Positions 44,781 through 55,889 of a stretch of 64,000 bases of DNA are shown one piece after another. A model generated the notes under the pieces. That model did no database searches. It was not told the DNA's origin and saw only the letters and a list, made by a program, of their open reading frames with translations. Position 1 is the first letter of the stretch. Every line of letters begins with the position of its first letter. Source of the stretch: Hydrangea macrophylla (taxonomy: Eukaryota; Streptophyta; Magnoliopsida; Cornales; Hydrangeaceae); assembly GCA_033977485.1 (NCBI GenBank), contig CM066984.1, forward strand, positions 113,887,251 to 113,951,250, given 5' to 3'. The position numbers were made by a program, and so were the translations under genes.

Positions 44781-44945
44781 TAGATACTGCAGTGTCAATT
44801 GGTTCTCTAATACATGTAGCAGTGAAACTACCTTTAATAATGGTGGAATAAATGTAGCATCCTCCAATTAAAATTCAATAGACTTACTGTCACGTGTATT
44901 TAGAAAGTATTTAGAATTCAAAATTTTAGAAGCATAACACTACTC
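44781..44945. mobile_element. MITE, family M1, decayed copy
   Basis: The right half with TTAGAAGCATAACACTACTC and the central CCAATTAAAATTCAATAG match family M1. The left end is mutated (GATACTGCAGTGTC). Confidence 0.55.
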
Positions 44946-45248
44946 ATTGCAGAAATGCCATCTTAAAAATAAAAAAATAAAACCATAAATTTTTCGTGGT
45001 GATGTGACTAGTTTTCTTTTTGTGACATCTAAGGTCATTAAGGACCAGTAGTTTACAAATGAACTCTTTCTACAACTTCGTGAAGTGTTTAATAGAGACT
45101 AGTTTCTTTGCATCGGAGTCCAATCTAAATCTAAAATGAATCTTAAAATAGGTTCTTTATCAAACCAATATATATATATATATATGTGTATATATTGATT
45201 TTGATAACAATTAAATAAGAAATGAATGAGACATCTTGTTTTCTTGTG

Positions 45249-45397
45249 GAGTAATGTGGTTTTCAACATATGTGATAGTGGACGTACTTGATTTTCATTG
45301 AAGGATATTGAAGTGGTCCTACCATTGTTAAAGATAGTCCCACTGTACATGTTTTAGAAATTATATTTAGAATGCAAATTTAGGAAGCATTAACTCT
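45249..45397. mobile_element. MITE, family M1, decayed copy
   Basis: It begins GAGTAATGTGGTTTTC and ends TTTAGGAAGCATTAACTC, with GATAGTGG and GGTCCTACCATTGTT inside. This matches the order of motifs in family M1 with several deletions. Confidence 0.5.
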
Positions 45398-46478
45398 TAG
45401 CATATTATTCATGGTCATTAAAAACATCAAAATTTGTGTGGTGATGAAAGTATGATGTACTGCACGAGAATTCTATGATACGACTAAGTGATTTGGCCAT
45501 ATCACACAATCAAACCCTAGTATGATTTTTTGTTATTTTGGATAAATTTTTGTAACTCTTCATATAACATTTTGTTTCCTCAGTAAGGTCACTATAGAAA
45601 TCATATAGGGTATAACATTTTGTTATTCTATGTACAACATTCCATTAACTAAGCAAATCCACTATATATAGAAATCATATGGGTGCAATATTGCATTGCT
45701 ATTCTAGATACAATGTTTGGGTACAAATTTTGTTATTCTAAGTACAATGTTTTGTGACGGTTTCTATATTAGTTTTGTTTAGGTAACAAAATATTGTATC
45801 TAATGTAATAAAATAAAAAATTAATATTGTATTGAAGGTAACAAAATGTATCATGAAATTCTTATCATACGACCAAAACCGTTGATCGTTTCATGAAATT
45901 CTCTTTATAGTGCAAGGAGGCTAGGATCGTTTGCCCTCACATTGGGGGCTTTCAATTCGGCAGCACCCATGTGGACTTGCCAAGATCACAATTTTTTTTT
46001 CCCACTGGATTAAAAACCCCACATGCCTGCCGTCTGCCGAGGATGGACTTGGATCCTCGGCAGCAACTGAAGAAACTTTGAATCCAACCCAAAAGCTTAA
46101 GCTAGTAGATGGATAGGCCCAACATGTATATCTAGCCATAGTCAACCCCATATTTATTCGATATGGGACATATTATCTAACACGCCCCCTCACGTGCAAT
46201 CTCTTCATGGGTCTGTCACGTGCGCCTCTTTGAGTCTTATCATCATGCAACCTTTTTGTTGGGTCTATCATCGTTGGGGTATGAGTTTTTTTTTTTTTTT
46301 TAAGGGTTGGGAATGGGCCTGACATGGGTGCTACTGGGTGATGACACTTTTTTTTTTCTTTAAAAAAAATACCCAAAAAAAATACAATTCTACCAATGTC
46401 ACATGAGTACTGTCCACACAGCACCACGTATCTTGGGGTCAACAATGATACACTCACATCTCCAACCACACCTCTAAC
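45398..46478. other. Intergenic DNA
   Basis: No gene is visible. At 45580-45860 a phrase ACATTTTGTTATTCTA recurs three to four times. At 46150-46200 the sequence ATTATCTAACACGCCCCCTCACGTG resembles plant repeat DNA but has no clear borders. Confidence 0.4.
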
Positions 46479-47319
46479 CAGTGGCGGACCTAGAACTTTA
46501 ATTTAGTGGGGGCGAAGTTTTTACGGGGGTTCGGGGGCGAAGTTTTTACGGGGGTTCAGGGGCATGCCCTCGACCGAAATTTTTTTTTGTAGGAATAGTA
46601 TAATTTGAAGTGATTTTTTCCATAAGTTTTGTGTATATATGGAAGTTGAAAATTTTGTGTGTTTTTTTGTCAATCTCACAAAAAAGAGCAAGAAGATTTT
46701 TTTTTTTTTTCCGCTAAACAAGAGCAAGATAAGGTTAATGGTGGATATTGGGTCTTTGAGTCTTTCGAAGGCTTCTGCGAAACTTCAAACAACATTTTTT
46801 ATTTTTTATTTTAGAAAATGCCGTTTGGGATACTAGGGGACCCTAGGTGGTCTTTGTTTTACTTTTGGGTCTTTTATTATATAACATATACATATATACA
46901 CACAATATAATTATAATACAATAGAATTAAGAGTGGGAACAAGTTGTCAATTAAAACCATGTCAAAATTCTTCAAAGTTTTAAAATTTACAAAAGAGAAA
47001 TGCTATATACTTCCCAAATTTTTATTTCAAAAGTGCTTGTCAGATGACCTAGCAATGGGGCGAGGTAAACAACTTCTAATCAAAATTTAACTAGCCCCAC
47101 TGTATTTGACCTAACACCATTGCCACATCATTTGGAAAACACTTTTGGGATAAAATTTTGGAAAGCATATCATTATTGTTGACAAAAAATCCCTGAATTA
47201 ACAGAAAATCTTAATAAAATTCACATTTTTTTAAAACTATCATATATAACTTGTTTTTTTTTTCGAAAGTTCAGTGGGGGCGGCTGCCTCCGCTCGCCCC
47301 CATTATAGGTCCGCCCCTG
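46479..47319. mobile_element. Non-autonomous hAT-like element with nested MITE (841 bp)
   Basis: The ends CAGTGGCGGACCTA and, as reverse complement of the right side, CAGGGGCGGACCTA are inverted repeats, each followed by GGGGGCG-type sequence. The flanks CCTCTAAC and CCTCAAAC match at 7 of 8, the hAT duplication length. Near the left end CGAAGTTTTTACGGGGGTTC is duplicated in tandem (46515-46558). A family M1 MITE lies at 46995-47177. No transposase is encoded. Confidence 0.82.
46995..47177. mobile_element. MITE, family M1, copy nested in the hAT-like element
   Basis: GAGAAATGCTATATACTTCCC on the left and GGAAAGCATATCATTATT on the right are inverted repeats. The central AGCAATGGGGCGAGGTAAAC and ACTAGCCCCACTGTATTTGACC match copy 1 at 8274 closely. 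It inserted after the hAT-like element. Confidence 0.72.
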
Positions 47320-48025
47320 CCTCAAACCACATTTCATGCTTTAAATACGTGTACCTGTGTTGTTTGATTTTTTTATACTTTTTTATACACTATTTATATA
47401 GCACATGATATATATATAATTAAAACAAGAATGTGATTAAAGGTATAATTAGAGACATAAATGTTATCATTATTGATCTTGGAGTCGAGGACCCTTAGTC
47501 GGTGCAAGGGCATTTTGTCGTTTATGTTGTTAGGCAATCTGTCTAATCATTTTGGCTCCTCCTTAGTCCTTAACATGCTTTAAATGTACGACAAAAACGT
47601 TTATATAACGAGGTAAACTATTGGGGGGCCATTCACTCAGGTGACGAATTCAGTGATGCAAAGAAATTGAGCACGTTAGCAGATTTGCTATGCAAAAAGA
47701 ACCAGAAGTGTGTGCGGTTTGGTTCGGTTCGATCGATTTTGAAAAATTTTAAAATTGATTAATTAATTTTAGTTAGGTTAATTTTGTAGGTTTTAGCTGT
47801 GTTTTTTTTTATTTGATTTGATTTATACACTATAATATTTTGATGAAAATCAACCGAATCAATCGGTTCAGTCAATTTGTTCTATTTAATCGGTTTTGTT
47901 GACACTCCTAATAAAAATTGAGATGCAAGTGAACCATTCTATTCCTAGCACACGAAAACATAAAAAGACTCTAATTTATTGTAATTACATTGATTTATTT
48001 CTGAAAAAAAATACTTTGATATAGG

Positions 48026-48066
<41 letters not shown>

Positions 48067-48826
48067 TTTGTGGAGCATTTAATGTATTTTTTATTTGTGT
48101 TTATTCGACATTATTCCACATAGACAATGAAATCAAAATGATAGGACAATGTTTTTTTGTTTACATGGTAGTTGCTCATCCCATAAGCGAAGTACTTATG
48201 CTACCAGGAAAATTGAATATTAATTTTAAAATAACTACTTTTGCAAAACAAAACTACTTAATTAGTGTCAAAATGACACCAAAAAATTTATTGTTCAAAT
48301 ACAAAATTTGATAATGCCGATCCAGTTCCTCCACACCACAAACCCCAGTTAATTTAAGCAAATAATTTCTATGGCTCACAACATCAGGATCATACAGGTT
48401 TTAGGAATTTTTGTTATTTATTGGCTTTTCGGCAAAACAAACTACAAAAGAGAAGTTACACAATTAGTATCAACCGTATGTCATGTAATTACTGAAACTA
48501 CAACAAAGATAATTTGCAACTGAAAAAAAAAATATACAAAAAACAAACAAATGAGATGTCAGTGTTATTTACGGTTTACCTTCTAGCTTTAAAATTTTGA
48601 ATCAACCTTTAAGCAAATAAAATAAAGGCATAAGTGATATACTCATCTCCCTAGTTTCTTTTGACAATTACAATAATCCTCAAACTATTTCTTTTTTTGT
48701 TACACTGAGCTCCAATATTAATACTTTTTTAATTACAGTAAACATGCGCCAAAGACGTAGATGGGGAGTTGGTATCAGCCAACATGAATAGGAACTCCAG
48801 TGTCATTTATGTTTTTATAGTTTACT
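47320..48826. other. Intergenic DNA with decayed repeat and a 35-base T run
   Basis: At 47706-47910 CGGTTTGGTTCGGTTCG and AATCGGTTCAGTC with an end TGACACTCCTAA resemble the element at 5328 in decayed form. A T run lies at 48029-48065. No gene is seen. Confidence 0.45.
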
Positions 48827-48841
48827 AAAATGGGGGGCAGC

Positions 48842-49471
48842 TGATACGTCCAGAAATGTTCTGTAACGGTCCAACCACCACGTGGTCAGCGGGTAGCCCG
48901 GATAGTCCGGAATGGGAGCATGGAGCCCACACTTCTGAGGTGTTCAGCTGTAACCGTCCGGGATACTCGGACGGTTCGGGGACGGGGCGTAGTGACTCCC
49001 TGGTAGGCGCGGAGTAGATGGCGTCTCCCATCGTTTCCTTATACGGCCATGACTCTATCAAGAAAGAATCAATGGTTTCCTAAGCCACTTAGGAAACTCC
49101 CCTAATGTTGTGCAAATCTATTGTGATTAGATTAGGCTTCCTAATCTTATTGACTTACCATGTAAGGGTGGACTCTTGCATCTATAAAAGAGCCCACCTA
49201 CCCTCTCTAGGGGGATCCGAAAAATTACTTCTCCGAGCATATACTTACTCGCTAGAGAACTCACCACCCATACGCATATACCCGGCCGGTGTTACTGGTA
49301 GTGCCGCCCATCTTTATTGGCTCACCAGGCCCGCCGGTGATCTGCTAGTGAGAAGCGCTTAGATGCACCCGTGGACGTAGGTCACCTCATTAACGGGACC
49401 GAACCACATACAAACCTTTTTCTTACCTTATTTACTGTTACATTCATCCATACCAAATTTCTGCTTCATCA
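48842..49471 (+). repeat. 5' LTR of the Tat element (630 bp)
   Basis: It begins TGATACGTCCAGAAATG and ends TTTCTGCTTCATCA. TATAAAAG at 49183-49190 is a good TATA box. It differs from the 3' LTR at 8 positions by hand count (7 transitions, 1 transversion, no indel). Upstream, AAAATGGGGGGCAGC at 48827-48841 repeats the polypurine tract found before the 3' LTR. Confidence 0.93.
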
Positions 49472-49472
49472 G

Positions 49473-49492
49473 TTTGGCGCCGTCTGTGGGAA
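49473..49492 (+). other. Primer-binding site of the Tat element
   Basis: TTTGGCGCCGTCTGTGGGAA directly follows the 5' LTR after one or two bases. Sequences of this TGGCGCCGT type are the usual tRNA-primer sites of non-chromoviral plant Gypsy elements. I did not assign the tRNA species. Confidence 0.7.
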
Positions 49493-49536
49493 ATCGATAC
49501 AGTTTTCTCATCAACTAAAATCTTTGACTGATCAAC

Positions 49537-50445
49537 ATGCCGCCGAAGAAAAGTAAGAAAATCGCCGATTCAACTGGTCAGGAGGACCTATAGATCGAGC
49601 CACGGGCTACCTCCATGACCACTGAATAGGTCACGGCGGCGCTGGAACAACTCTTGGAGGGCCAGCTTCGGACACAACAGCAGATAGAGGCGCTCATGGC
49701 CCAGCATGAAAAGGTGGTCGGGGACTACGAGAAAGGCCCTTCGTCGGAGAAGCGGCCTGAAAAGAGCGTTCCTAGTCGATCCGCTCCAGCGCCCCAACCA
49801 GATCGAGAACGTCATGCAGAGGAAGAACGTAGCCAGGCTCCTAAGCGCTCGCAGAAAGGACGTCGGTACATTCCTCGCCGAGCGCGCCGAGTGGAGGACG
49901 CCAGGATCATCATTGACCGGCGGCGAGCTGCAAGGGGAGAAGCGTTCGGACGAAAAGCCCGAGAATCGGTCGATGATCCACCCGTCCTGAGCCAGGGGGA
50001 TCTTAGGCACAGGCTATCCCGAACCCACAGCCGAGTGCTATCCCTGAGGTCGACGCGCTTTGAGGATGAGGCCTCATCGTCCGACCCCACCTATCACTCG
50101 GACACAGAAAGGAGGACCGGGCGCACTGACGTCAAAGCCCAGGTCGAGGAGCTGCAGCAGCAGATTGAGAGGCTGAACCGCAAGTCCGGTCACGACCTCA
50201 CGAATACAGAAACAGAGTCGCCCTACACCACCCGGGTGACACAGTTTCCCATACCGCGGAAATTCAAACCCCCGCACCTTAGCTTATACGACGGCACGGG
50301 GAGTCCGGTGGACCACATCCGCACCTATAAGGCGCAAATAAGCACTGGTCACCACGACAGACGAGCTGTTGTGCCTGGCTTTCCCCAGCACCCTAAAGGG
50401 ATCAACCACACAGTGGTTCCACGCCTTGAAGCCCCAGGCGGTTGA
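49537..50445 (+). pseudogene. Tat element gag, N-terminal part
   Basis: The first ATG after the primer-binding site is at 49537 and gives a basic MPPKKSKK start. In-frame TAG stops occur at 49591-49593 and 49627-49629. The frame then stays open from 49654 and is rich in Arg, Glu and Gln, with a coiled-coil-like VEELQQQIERLNRKSG. It enters the conserved GAG core (FKPPHLSLYDGTGSPVDHIR). A one-base insertion near 50346 shifts the frame, and the original frame stops at 50445. Confidence 0.85.
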
Positions 50446-52213
50446 CAACTTCAAAACCCTCGGCAAACTCTTCATCAGCCAGTTTGTCGGGATGCTAGAC
50501 CGATCGCAACCGGACACCCAGATGCTAGCTGTCAAGCAGCAGAAGGGTGAATCTTTAAGGGAGTATGTGGATCGTTTCAACCAGCAGAGGCTCCTGATCC
50601 GCAACCTCAACGAGACGGCCGCAATCATGGCCTTCTGTTCAGGAGTTCAACACACCAAGGTGGCCACGTCTTTTCATCGCAACCGACCGGCAACTCTGGT
50701 GGAACTCTCGGAAAGAGTTGGAAAATATATAGATACCGAGGAGTTTTTGAAGGCAAAACGCGCCAGCCAGGCGGAAGACGAATCCCCAAAAGCCAAGCGC
50801 AAGCGCGAGGGATTCGAGAAGGGTCCGGGAAAGAAGCCGAAGCAAGATCAAAGAGATGCTAGAGGCCAGCCCCTAACGGCTTTTACACCCCTTTCCCGAC
50901 CTATACATGAGGTGATGGCCGCCGCAGAGGCACAGAGGCTGCTTCCGCAGCCAGCTAAACTCAGAGCCCCACCCGGTAAGAGAAACCGGGAGAAGTTTTG
51001 CCGTTATCACAGGGATCACGGCCACGAAACGGAGGATTGCTTCAAATTGAAGATAGCAATTGAGAAGCTAATCGAGCAGGGACATCTTGCCGAGTTTGTC
51101 ACAACGGACAGACGGCCCCGACAGGAAGCCCAAGCTCTCGGTCAGCCCCCTCCACCGCTCGGCCACATTAACGTGATCTCCGGAGGAGCATCTGGCGGAG
51201 GTGATTCTCAGTCGGCACGGAAGAGGCATGCCCGAGCATCCCGAGCGGATGTATGGCAGGTCCAATCCACCGGCTCCTCACCAACTGACGTTCTGACGTT
51301 CTTGTCCGACGATGTACAGGGCCTCCACTGCCCCCATGACGACCCGCTAGTAGTGACGCTTTCTATAGCTAACTATATGGTCCAGAGGGTACTGGTTGAC
51401 ACAGGCAGCTCGTCCGACATAATGTTTACAGCGGCATTTGACCAACTCGGGATCTCCCGGGATCGGCTCCGGTCGATTGTTACTCCCCTGGTCGGATTCA
51501 ACGGCTCCAGCACTCAACCGCTCGGTACGATCGAGCTCCCAGTTCTCATGGGGACCTACCCGCAGCAGGTTTCCATGCTGACTAATTTTGTGATAGTGGA
51601 GGCCCTCTCAGCCTACAACGTCATCCTCGGAAGGCCGACCCTCAACAGGGCCCGAGCAGTTGTCTCCACATACAGCTTAACCGTGAAATTCTCAACTCCC
51701 CAGGGACCCGGATGTTTGCGAGGAGACCAGACCACGGCTCGAAGTTGTTATGTTAGCTCGTTGCGCCGGGGGGCAATCACCGAAACACTGAACGTCCAAG
51801 AAATGGACCCCCGGGACCAGAGGGACGTGATAGGACCTATGGAGGAGTTGGAGCAAGTTGTGCTGGATCCAGAACACCTAGGTCGCACGGTCAACATAGG
51901 CGCACTACTGGAGCCTGCCTTGAAGGAAAAGTTGACCCAGTTCCTGAGGCAAAACCAGGACGTTTTCGCTTGGAGTCATGAGGACATGCCCGGGATTGAT
52001 CCCCGGGTGATGTCCCATCGTCTCAACGTCAGCCCGGACTGCCGCCCAGTGAAGCAGAAATGGAGGGGCATGGCCCCCGAGAGACAAACGGCAGTAAGTG
52101 AGGAGGTCGAGAAGCTCCTAAAGGCGAACTCTATCCGGGAGGTCTACTATTCCGATTGGTTGGCTAATGTGTCCTGGTCAAAAAGAGCAATGGGAAGTGG
52201 AGAATGTGCGTAG
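50346..52213 (+). pseudogene. Tat element gag C-terminus, protease and RT start (614 codons open from 50369)
   Basis: The frame continues GAG with TTQWFHALKP and FNQQRLLIRNL, followed by a basic linker and a zinc-finger-like FCRYHRDHGHETEDC at about 50996-51040. Protease follows with VDTGSSSDIMF (about 51396). A connector leads to the RT start with VKQKWRGMAPER. The protein would form particles, bind RNA and cleave the polyprotein. A one-base loss near 52168 sends it out of frame into a stop at 52213. Confidence 0.88.
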
Positions 52214-52758
52214 ACTTCACCGACCTCAACAAGGCATGTCCCAAGGACTGTTATCCGCTGCCCAGGATAGACCTCCTCGTCGACTCAACAGCGGGCCACT
52301 CACTCCTCTCATTCATGGACGCCTACTCGGGGTATAATCAGATCAGCATGTACCCCGGAGACGAAGAGAAGACGGCGTTCATCACCGACCAAGGCACGTA
52401 CTATTACAGAGTCATGCCCTTCGGCCTTAAGAACGTCGGGGCTACATATCAGCGCCTGGTCAATTTCATCTTCAAAAACCTCATCGGAAAGTCCATGGAA
52501 GTGTACGTGGACGATCTCCTGGTCAAGAGCCGGGATGAGCCCGACCACCTTGAGCATCTAGCCGGGGCCTTCAGCATTTTGAGAAATTTCAAGATGAGGT
52601 TGAACCCGGCCAAATGCACCTTTGGTGTCTCGTCCGGCAAGTTCCTCGGTCATCTAGTCAGCAGGCGGGGAATCGAAGCAAACCCCGATAAAATCCAAGC
52701 TATCATCAACATGCGGTCACCTAAATCAACAAAAGAAGTTCAAAGCCTAGCCGGATAG
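52169..52758 (+). pseudogene. Tat element reverse transcriptase core
   Basis: The frame resumes with WRMCVDFTDLNKACPKD, LPRIDLLVD, SFMDAYSGYNQI, VMPFGLKNVGATYQ and the catalytic MEVYVDDLLVKS, then HLGHLV-type thumb sequence. All Gypsy RT blocks are visible. It is closed by TAG at 52756-52758, just after KEVQSLAG, where the related proteins continue. Confidence 0.9.
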
Positions 52759-53238
52759 GTGGCCGCACTTAATAGATTCGTGTCCCGAGCTACCGATCGG
52801 TGCCTGCCGTTCTTCAAAATCCTCCGCAAAGCTTTTCAGTGGTCCGAAGAGTGTGAGGAGGCATTCCAGGAACTCAAGAAATACCTGGTCTCACCTCCTC
52901 TACTGTCGACACCGGCATCCAGAGAGGAAATGTTCCTGTACTTGGCGGTGTCACCGTCGGCGGTTAGCTCGGCACTCATCCGAGAAGAGCACGGGATACA
53001 GTTCCCAGTGTATAACACCAGCCGGGCATTACAAGGTGCGGAAAGCCAATACTCCCGTATCGAGAAGTTGGCCTTCGCCCTCATCACCTCAGCCCGAAGG
53101 CTCCGCCCATACTTCCAGGCCCATGCCATCGTAGTGTTGACCGATCAGCCCCTCCACAAAATTCTCTCTCGGCCGGACACATCCGGGAGGCTCGTCAAGT
53201 GGGCATTGGAATTGGAAGAGTTTGAAGTAACTTACTGA
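52759..53238 (+). pseudogene. Tat element RT connection and first RNase H
   Basis: In the same frame as the RT core, this piece has VAALNRFVSRATDRC, then PLLLSTP-like sequence, YLAVSPSAVSSALIREE and TDQPLHKILSRPD, the Gypsy RNase H. It ends at TGA 53236-53238. The next bases CCT CGG are in frame, and a CGA to TGA change (C to T at CpG) would explain the stop. Confidence 0.87.
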
Positions 53239-54279
53239 CCTCGGACGGCCATCAAGGGACAAGCCGTCGCTGATTTCCTGGTCGAGTTTACATACCCAGA
53301 AGACCAGGTCGAAGAACCCGAGCCTCCGGCCTTACCACCCGGATTGCATTCCGGCATCCGAACTTGGGTGCTACATGTCGATGGCTCTTCCAACCAGCAA
53401 GGTAGTGGGGTCGGGATCATCCTGACTACCCCCGATGGCATCCAGCTTGAATATGCTCTGAGGTTTGGGTTTCGTGCCTCCAACAACGAGGCCGAGTACG
53501 AAGCCCTCTTGGTCGGGTTACAGTTGGCCATCTCAATGAGTGCCCAACAAGTCCAGAGCTACAGCGACTCCCAGCTCATAGTCAATCAGGTAAACCAAGA
53601 ATACGAAGCGCGGGAGGACAGCATGATAGCCTACTTGGCCCTCGTTCGGACGATTTCCAATCAACTCCGAGGATTCTCCATCACTCGGATACCTAGAGAA
53701 GAAAACACCCGAGCTGACCGGCTGGCTCGCCTCGCCTCGTCATCTAAGTCAGACTTGCCTGGGATAAGGATACAGTTCCTACCCGAGCCAAGTGTGATCA
53801 ATTCAGAGGGTATGGAGGTTGACCCGGTCACTCCGGGACCTAGTTGGATGGATCCAATCGTGACATTTTTGACAACAGGAAGGCTGCCGGACGATAAAGA
53901 GGAAGCAAGGTGGGTCAAGTATCGGGCGGCACGATACCATATCCTTGACGGTGTCCTCTACAAGAGGGGGTTCACTATCCCGTACCTTCGCTGCGTTCAC
54001 CCTACGCAAGTTCAAGCGATACTGTTCAAAATTCATGAAGGTGTGTGCGGGAACCACGTAGGAGGTCGGGCACTCTCCAGAAAGGCCCTCTTACAAGGCT
54101 ACTATTGGCCAACCATGGCCCGAGATTCACAGGAGTATGTCCGAAGGTGTGACAAGTGCCAACGATACTCTCCCATGTTCAACAGACCGGGAGAGCTCCA
54201 AACGCCGGGCCACAATCCCTGGCCATTCGCCCAATGGGGAATTGACATCGTCGGTCCCTTGCCGACAAGTAAAGGGTAG
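53239..54279 (+). pseudogene. Tat element second (archaeal-type) RNase H and integrase N-terminus
   Basis: From about 53362 the frame shows LHVDGSSNQQGSGVGI, NNEAEYEALLVGLQ and YSDSQLIVNQV with RADRLARLAS, the extra RNase H domain that marks the Tat lineage. Then YKRGFTIPYLRCV, HEGVCGNHVGGRALSRK and RRCDKCQRY form the integrase HHCC finger. WGIDIVGPLP supplies the first catalytic Asp. A TAG at 54277-54279 interrupts after TSKG. Confidence 0.9.
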
Positions 54280-55080
54280 GTTAAGTTTGTCGTGATAGCT
54301 GTCGACTACTTCACCAAATGGGCGGAGGCCGAGCCCCTAGCAACGATAACCGAGCAAAAAATGGAACACTTTGTGGAAAAAAATATCCTCAGCAGGTTTG
54401 GTATCCCACTAGTCCTGATCAGCGACAATGGAAGACAATTTGATACACCCATCTTTAGACAGTTCTGCTCGGGCTATGGGATACTAAATCATTACTCTTC
54501 TCCCGAGCATCCACAAGCTAATGGTCAGGCCGAGGTGACCAACCGCATAATCTTGCAGTCGATTAAGACAAGGCTTGAGAATGCCAAAGGCCTGTGGGCT
54601 GAAGAACTACCAGCCCTCCTGTGGGCCTACCGCACCACACCCCGGGCAGCTACGGGCGAAACCCCATTTTCCTTAACTTATGGTTTTGAGGCGGTAGTCC
54701 CCACAGAACTCGTGCTGCCCTCATACCGGGTGGCTACCTTCAATGACCTAGACAATGGAGAAGCCCTCAGGACAGAACTAGACCTGGTGGAAGAAAAAAG
54801 AGACCAGGCCTATCTCAGGGTGGCAGCTTACAAGCAAAGGGTCTCAAGGTATTATAATAGCAAGGTGAAGCATCGTAGCTTTCAAGTCGGGGACCTCGTC
54901 CTTAAGGCAGTGAACCAGTCTACCACAGTTCCAAGCCACGGGAAGTTGGGAGCAAACTGGGAAGGACCGTATATAGTAACTCGGGTCAACCGACCGGGAA
55001 CCTACTGGCTACAGAACATGGACGGGCACGATCTCAGTCATCCCTGGAACGTGCAACGCCTCCGCAAGTATTATCAGTAG
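54280..55080 (+). pseudogene. Tat element integrase catalytic and C-terminal part
   Basis: In frame with the preceding piece. The second catalytic Asp lies in VLISDNGRQF and the Glu in PQANGQAEVTNR. The C-terminal part has FQVGDLVLK, NWEGPYIVTRV and the usual end NVQRLRKYYQ before the natural TAG at 55078-55080. No chromodomain follows, as expected for non-chromoviral Tat. Confidence 0.92.
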
Positions 55081-55208
55081 CATCTGGCTACGGGAATCTA
55101 GTACTATAGGACAAGTTCTTTTCGTGTAGCCCTGGTTGGGCAACTATTACAGATTGTTATTTTTCAAATAAAATTGATAAAGTTTGCTTCGAAAATTCAC
55201 TGTGCAAA

Positions 55209-55430
55209 GCATAAAAGACCTCGGGCTCCGAGCCCAGGCACAGAAAAGACCTCGGGCCTAACCCCGGGGCAACAAAGATCTCGGGCTCCGAGCCCAGGCA
55301 GAACAAAGACCTCGGGCTCCGAGCCCAGGCACAAAAAAGACCTCGGGCCTAACCCCGAGGCAGAAAAGACCTCGGGCAACACCACGAGGCAGAAAGGACC
55401 TCGGGCTCCGAACCCAGGCACTAAAGTACC
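55209..55430 (+). repeat. Tandem array after pol, unit about 32 bp, seven units
   Basis: Units read GACCTCGGGCTCCGAGCCCA followed by GGCACARAAAA. A variant has CTCGGGCCTAACCCCGRGG in place of the palindromic core. Each core is a small GC-rich palindrome. Confidence 0.88.
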
Positions 55431-55740
55431 CTGCAACCACCCATGTTCCAGGTCAGTTTCCTATGGTCGGTCCCCAGCACTCCCCCGCCTTAACAGGAAC
55501 CTCGGGGGCAAGAGGGTTCTAGACCTAAACAGGAAATTAACTAAAGCTTCACCTAGGCCCAGCCGACGATGGGGCCAATCCCCTAGGTGGCCAACGATGG
55601 CAAGCTTCAAATGCTCCTGCAACCACCCATGTTCCAAGTCGATTTCCTACGGCCATTTAGTCCCGTACTCCCGCACTCCCGCCTTAGCAAAATGCTTGGG
55701 GGATAGGGGACAAAGGAAAATACTAAGGCCAAAACAGGGA
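55431..55740 (+). repeat. Direct repeat, about 187 bp apart, in the post-pol spacer
   Basis: CTGCAACCACCCATGTTCCA and the following GTC-RTTTCCTAYGG occur at 55430-55467 and 55617-55654. Both are followed by ACTCCCSCCTTARCA and a GGGGG-rich phrase. Two diverged copies of a spacer unit of about 187 bp are implied. Confidence 0.7.
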
Positions 55741-55889
55741 ATTACATCGTTCGACTAGGTGTTCTGTGGGTTACGGTCCTAAAGCATTTGCTAAGGCAGA
55801 TGTTAGGTCGGCCAAAAATTGAACGGATACTAGCAAAAAGGCATAGTACAAAAACACTACAAAGTTGATGGAAAGCTGACCTCAGGGGT

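Noticed and set aside
49588..50090. Antisense open frames opposite gag (140 and 92 residues)
   Set aside because: They mirror the GC-rich, Arg/Glu-rich gag frame and show no domain; shadows.
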